A DNA stretch of 64,000 nt from Paralvinella palmiformis (Eukaryota; Annelida; Polychaeta; Terebellida; Alvinellidae): the NCBI GenBank assembly GCA_025642065.1, contig JAODUP010000410.1, positions 1-64,000 on the forward strand, given 5' to 3'. The notes below the pieces were generated by a model. That model saw only the letters and a program-made list of their open reading frames with translations. It had not been told where the DNA came from and made no database searches. The position numbers and the translations under genes are program-made. Of this stretch, positions 59,815-64,000 are shown piece by piece; positions within the stretch are counted from its first letter, which is position 1, and every line of letters starts with the position of its first letter.

Positions 59815-60330
59815 CCTTAAGTGGCGTCTCGCCAAAGACGGAAATAGTGCATGGAATATATTGCTCTAGATCAGCTTGTCTTAGAATGCGCGGATCTGGA
59901 AACATACAATCATCACGAACAGAAACAGAACTTCTCAACCGCAGCATAATATGCCTTCTGATATTTAATGCTGGTGGGTCAAATACCTCATAAACATACA
60001 AATCCAATACATACTATGACCTACTCGTTACTATTAGATAACTTACATCCGTGCCATTATGGTGGAATTGCCATGCTATAAATTAACATTTTCAAACAAC
60101 ACCTGATGTTTTTCTATACAAATTATTATTAAAGTTTTTAGCGTTATTTTTAGAAAAAAGATCAAAGAAATTGGGATACTCAATTTTTGGCAATGTGTGT
60201 TGGATCCTTGTGGAATAAGACACCGGGATAGATAAGTATAACTCTACGATTCACCAGGGACTGACATCAGGTGTGTGTGTGTGTATGTGCGTGTGTTTGT
60301 GTGTGTGTGTGCGTGTTTGTGTGTGTGCGA
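59815..60330 (+). repeat. Dispersed repeat A, right-flank copy
   Basis: gctctagatcagcttgtctt and caaatacctcataaacatac, then a (TG)n run at 60270-60330 and acgcatttagcgttagtaac, as at 28850. It abuts the 5' truncation point of the RNase H LINE. Confidence 0.55.
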
Positions 60331-60399
60331 ATGACGCATTTAGCGTTAGTAACTTTATGATAATTCTCATCTTGATTAGCCATTACTTTTCAGGCAAAA

Positions 60400-61255
60400 C
60401 TGAATAAAAATTATGTTATATTATCTACATACTAACCTATTGGCTTATATATAATAACTATCATATCAAATGGTGCCGTATGATGAGTTTATTGACCTTG
60501 AGGTAGCCTTGAGAAGTAGACATATCTACCTATCGCATAGGCAGGATAACTGATAGTATATGTTGCTGGAGGTATACTGTCATTGTTACTCTGAATACGT
60601 ACAACACCTGAATCATTTTCAGGATCTCTAGTACAAACTCTAATCAGGAAATAATTATGTTATTCATCTAGGCCACAGTTTGTAAATAATATATAACGTA
60701 ATTTATTTTTCAGCTCATTGAACAATGACATTTTAAATAATCAATCATCGCTATAAATGTGTTAAATATTATAGCTACGGACTTACAGTTTATATTTGAG
60801 AAGCGTATGAAAATGTTAACAATATTTTATGTTGATAACCAAAATCTGCACTCCATGTTGCTGTTGTAGCTCAACTAATAACAATATCAGTAGACTAGCA
60901 TCACCCATAATAGCAACAATAACATAATTTCTCATCAATCTACCTCATCAATCTAATTGATAAATATAGATTGCGCAGCGAATACTATTTAATTATAAAT
61001 AATTTATCCTTTTTTAGAACCGTGCAATTTGACTGAGATATTTATAAGAGATATTTTCTAAAAAAAGAATATGAAATCAATATTTAAATTTTAACACTGA
61101 AAGCTAGAAAATGCTTTACAAGTGTTCATAATGTTGACAGAGAATCCATAACGAATCAATTGCTATTTTTCAATGTAGGCTGCATTTGATATATTTTGTT
61201 GTTGTTGTGGTATTGTCTTATTTATGTTTTATAACATAATTTAGAAACAAACACA
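60400..61255. other. AT-rich, no recognised feature
   Basis: No domain, splice-bounded frame or known repeat could be read. Confidence 0.4.
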
Positions 61256-61261
61256 TCATAT

Positions 61262-61510
61262 CGCGGGCTCCGCGAGCTGCAATGACGTCACGTGGCGACT
61301 GGTTGGTTCACTCATCCATAAAAAATGAGTACCTGACGGGACGCGATGGCTATGCGTTTGAGTAACGCTATGCGCCTATAATGGCAGCATGCGTTTCATG
61401 CCTCATTGGGAGTTGAGATGTGTGCTGGGCGGAAAAAGGCCTGAGCCTAATATTGTAAAGCGCCTTAGAGCAGCTTCTAGCTATATAAATGCCACATATT
61501 ATTATTTATT
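61262..61510 (+). repeat. SINE/LINE 3'-end-like element with (TTA)n tail
   Basis: GC-richer block ending attgtaaagcgccttagagc, ctatataaatgcc and then ATTATTATT. This ending is typical of L2-type LINE tails and of SINEs that borrow them. No B-box found. Confidence 0.45.
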
Positions 61511-62536
61511 ATTAATACAAAATCATCATATCTTCATTGTATAAATAAGTCCAAAATAGTTAACTTTTAAAGTTTAATGAAAGTTGCCAAAATGACATAA
61601 TGTCTTCATTCGTAGAATTCATTTCTTAACACATTGCCTATTTGACACGCTGATCCTCTCCAATTATAGCCAATGATACTGGAATTATATACTACTAGAC
61701 GTGTTACCTCCAGATCATTACATTGCGTCACATTTTCACAGTGACACTTTAAGACACATCATCCTGAAATACCGAAAAGGCATCTACCTTTTTATAACAA
61801 TATTTACGATACGGATATGCTTGTTAGCACTACCATCTACGCGTAACCTTATTTAAAGGAGCTGTATAAAACTAATCAAAACCAACACTCACCTGTAGAA
61901 TGAAGTATTAAGCTGCGCATGACTCTGATCTGCACTAATCTCTTCGGGAGAATGATTTGGAATTATCGACTCATTTAACGAAGTAAACAGTTAATTAACG
62001 ACGACGACCTTGAAATACACGGAACACCAGATTATCAAACATATTTGTTTCAGTGACCATTACATCATGAGTATTTCTGCACGACGAAGTCGGGTTGATT
62101 GTTTATTATTTTGTTCGAGCAAAGTTTGTATTTTATTTATGCCAGAAATAAATACTATAGGCAACGCTTAACATTTACTCTATATCTGAGAACGTTCATG
62201 ATGACGTTATGATAGAATAAAGGTTTATCATTAGGGTGTGTCTAGTAAAATATCCCAATAAATCCCCCTTTTAGAGATTAATTTGTTTGTTCGACAAATG
62301 GAAATAAAATAAAATAATTGATAATGTTACCAGTCGTGAAGCACCATCTTACATTAGTTAGAGATGGTTTATCAGAGAGATAGTGGGATGCTTTAAGACA
62401 ATGCATTGTTATCATAGTCCAGTCGAGAAATTAAATGTTTTGTAATTACTAATAAGAACATTTTCATTATTCGATAATTTTCTCTTCTTATTCATTATAT
62501 GAGCGAGTGAGTCAGTAATTTAGTGAGTGGATGATG

Positions 62537-62578
<42 letters not shown>

Positions 62579-62840
62579 TATATTTAGCTAAATGTTTTAG
62601 AGTATAAATAACAGATATAATTATACAATTGAAATTTACAAAAAATATGATCGTTATTTGAAAGAGGTTTTCAGCAATTCAATCTGCCACAATAATTAAT
62701 ATGCCAACAAAGATAAAGGTTCTAGTTTGGATGGTTAATTTTATCTTCAAAGTAAATTAATGACTAATGTTATTATTCGTCCGTCTAAAGACTGTGTTTA
62801 TGATAACAGATTTAAAAAAATAATACTATTACATTTTAAT
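61511..62840. other. AT-rich, no gene recognised
   Basis: Contains a (TTA)n run at 62536-62578. Nothing coding. Confidence 0.45.
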
Positions 62841-62914
62841 TATTATATTATGGTTAACTTCCAGTGTGCTGTCAGTGACAAGTCAACGTCAGAAAGGACA
62901 TCAATGTGTGTTTT

Positions 62915-63050
62915 ATGTGTGCGTGCGTGCGTGCGTGCGTGCGTGCATTTGTCTGTGTGTGTGTTTGTGTGTGTGTGTGTGCATGTGTGTGTGTGTGTGT
63001 TTGCATGTGCGTGTGTGTGTGTGTGCGTGTGTGCGTGTGCGTGTGCGTAT
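62915..63050 (+). repeat. (GTGC)n/(GT)n array
   Basis: gcgtgcgt units followed by GT with GC variants. The 137-codon frame across it has Cys-Val repeats and is an artefact. Confidence 0.85.
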
Positions 63051-63639
63051 CTGCGAATCAGACGTATCAGATTTTTCGTTCATGAAATTGTTTCAAATCA
63101 TTTAGTCATAAAAGGAAAGAACCTGTTTACATTTGATGTTATTCTTATAGTTATGTTATTCTGTTGGATATGATTATAATATAGAAACTTCTTACAAGAG
63201 CATGACAACATTATTTGAATGTTTATTTAGCACATATATTTTAGCTACCTATAATCAATCTTCGAGATACTAGGGAAGAAACTGGGCTCTGCAAAAACAT
63301 TCTAGAGAAGATCCGGAAAGAATACAATCACCTGTTAATAGATCAGGTATAAGGGAGGACACTGTGATATCAAAACAGATAGGCAGTCGAGTATTGTCAT
63401 CTTATCTGTTGTAACCATCAGCAACACAAATTATGACCATCTGCTTGAATTGTTGTTGTTCTTTGAATATTTACATAACAACTAAACAATAGTGACGTTA
63501 TAGTAAATTTAATTATTAGAAGGCTAACACATTATCTTAGAACATGTTCAGTGTCTCCTTGTAGTAATGACATAACTAACTGGATGAGAGAGAATTAGTC
63601 AGTCAATCAATCAGACAGGTAGTCAGTTCTTTGTTTAAC

Positions 63640-63745
63640 CCACACTATGGTCACACCTATTATATATAGCCAACCAGTGACTTGCAATGAAAACATCCCA
63701 CAGACCTAAGCACTATTGAGATTCGAACCCTGAACACTATAAATT
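63640..63745 (-). repeat. Possible SINE head (B-box)
   Basis: On minus, gggttcgaatctc is a B-box; a body with atgttttcattgc follows. The A-box is not clear. Confidence 0.35.
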
Positions 63746-63884
63746 ATGAAGACAAGGAAATAATCTAATACTGCTTCACAATGTTTGTAATTTAGATATT
63801 GATCTAAATGTATGACCTAGAGATCTGAGCACAGTGCTGTAACAATGACGCCACCCCCACTTCATTATATGTCTAGGTCATGTG

Positions 63885-63887
<3 letters not shown>

Positions 63888-63940
<53 letters not shown>

Positions 63941-63985
63941 TGTGTGTGTGTGTGTGTTGGTTTGTGTGTGTGTGTGTGTGTGTGA
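63888..63985 (+). repeat. (TA)n then (TG)n microsatellite at window end
   Basis: TA run 63888-63936, then TG with a single TTGGT break. Confidence 0.9.
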
Positions 63986-64000
63986 GTGAATATGCGCGCT

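Noticed and set aside
62760..63173. 137-codon Cys-Val-rich frame
   Set aside because: GT/GC array; no domain and no start context.

Overview
This is eukaryotic, intron-bearing, AT-rich animal DNA packed with long (TA)n, (CA)n and (ACTC)n microsatellites and with decayed non-LTR retrotransposons of several clades (L2/CR1-like, L1-Tx1-like, RTE-like, RNase H-bearing I/Nimb-like). Degenerate receptor tyrosine phosphatase (RPTP) exons next to a fucolectin-type (FTP) fragment suggest a lophotrochozoan, most likely a mollusc. The organism is an inference; no marker gene fixes it. No prokaryotic gene, tRNA, rRNA or CRISPR array was seen.

The main structure is a large, imperfect inverted duplication. 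The left arm (about 255-18250) and the right arm (about 32960-49250, reverse complement) carry the same exons and introns around a spacer of about 14.7 kb. The left arm may continue off the window. Each arm holds the cytoplasmic half of an RPTP: a juxtamembrane region, a first phosphatase-like domain (D1), a degenerate second one (D2) and a short terminal exon with a stop. It runs on + in the left arm and on - in the right arm, so the two genes converge. Right-arm exons are open and extend outward to a transmembrane exon at 51097-51184. The left copy has a nonsense codon and two frameshifts and is called a pseudogene.

Both copies are predicted to be catalytically dead. In D1 the signature Cys is Ser, WPD is WRD, the KNRY loop is absent and the Q-loop Gln is His. 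D2 keeps the Cys but has lost the signature Arg. At the inner end of each arm lie an FTP fragment and a 75-nt transmembrane-type exon on the opposite strand, pointing into the phosphatase tail.

The arms have since taken different insertions. Left only: an L2/CR1-like LINE (4886-6197), an L1-Tx1-like element with a 5' inversion (about 6300-11470), another L2-like LINE (12640-14340) and a repeat-A copy. Right only: an RTE-like LINE (44335-47140), a repeat-A copy, a TTAA-flanked element and an L2 3' end. A hAT remnant (49690-50620) lies in an intron of the right gene.

The spacer (18250-32960) holds LINE fragments, two related tRNA-derived SINEs, repeat A and one unidentified coding-like stretch. 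The right flank (52-64 kb) holds a compound ACTC/CAC/TA array, a LINE with ORF1 and endonuclease but no RT, an RNase H-bearing LINE and largely featureless AT-rich DNA.
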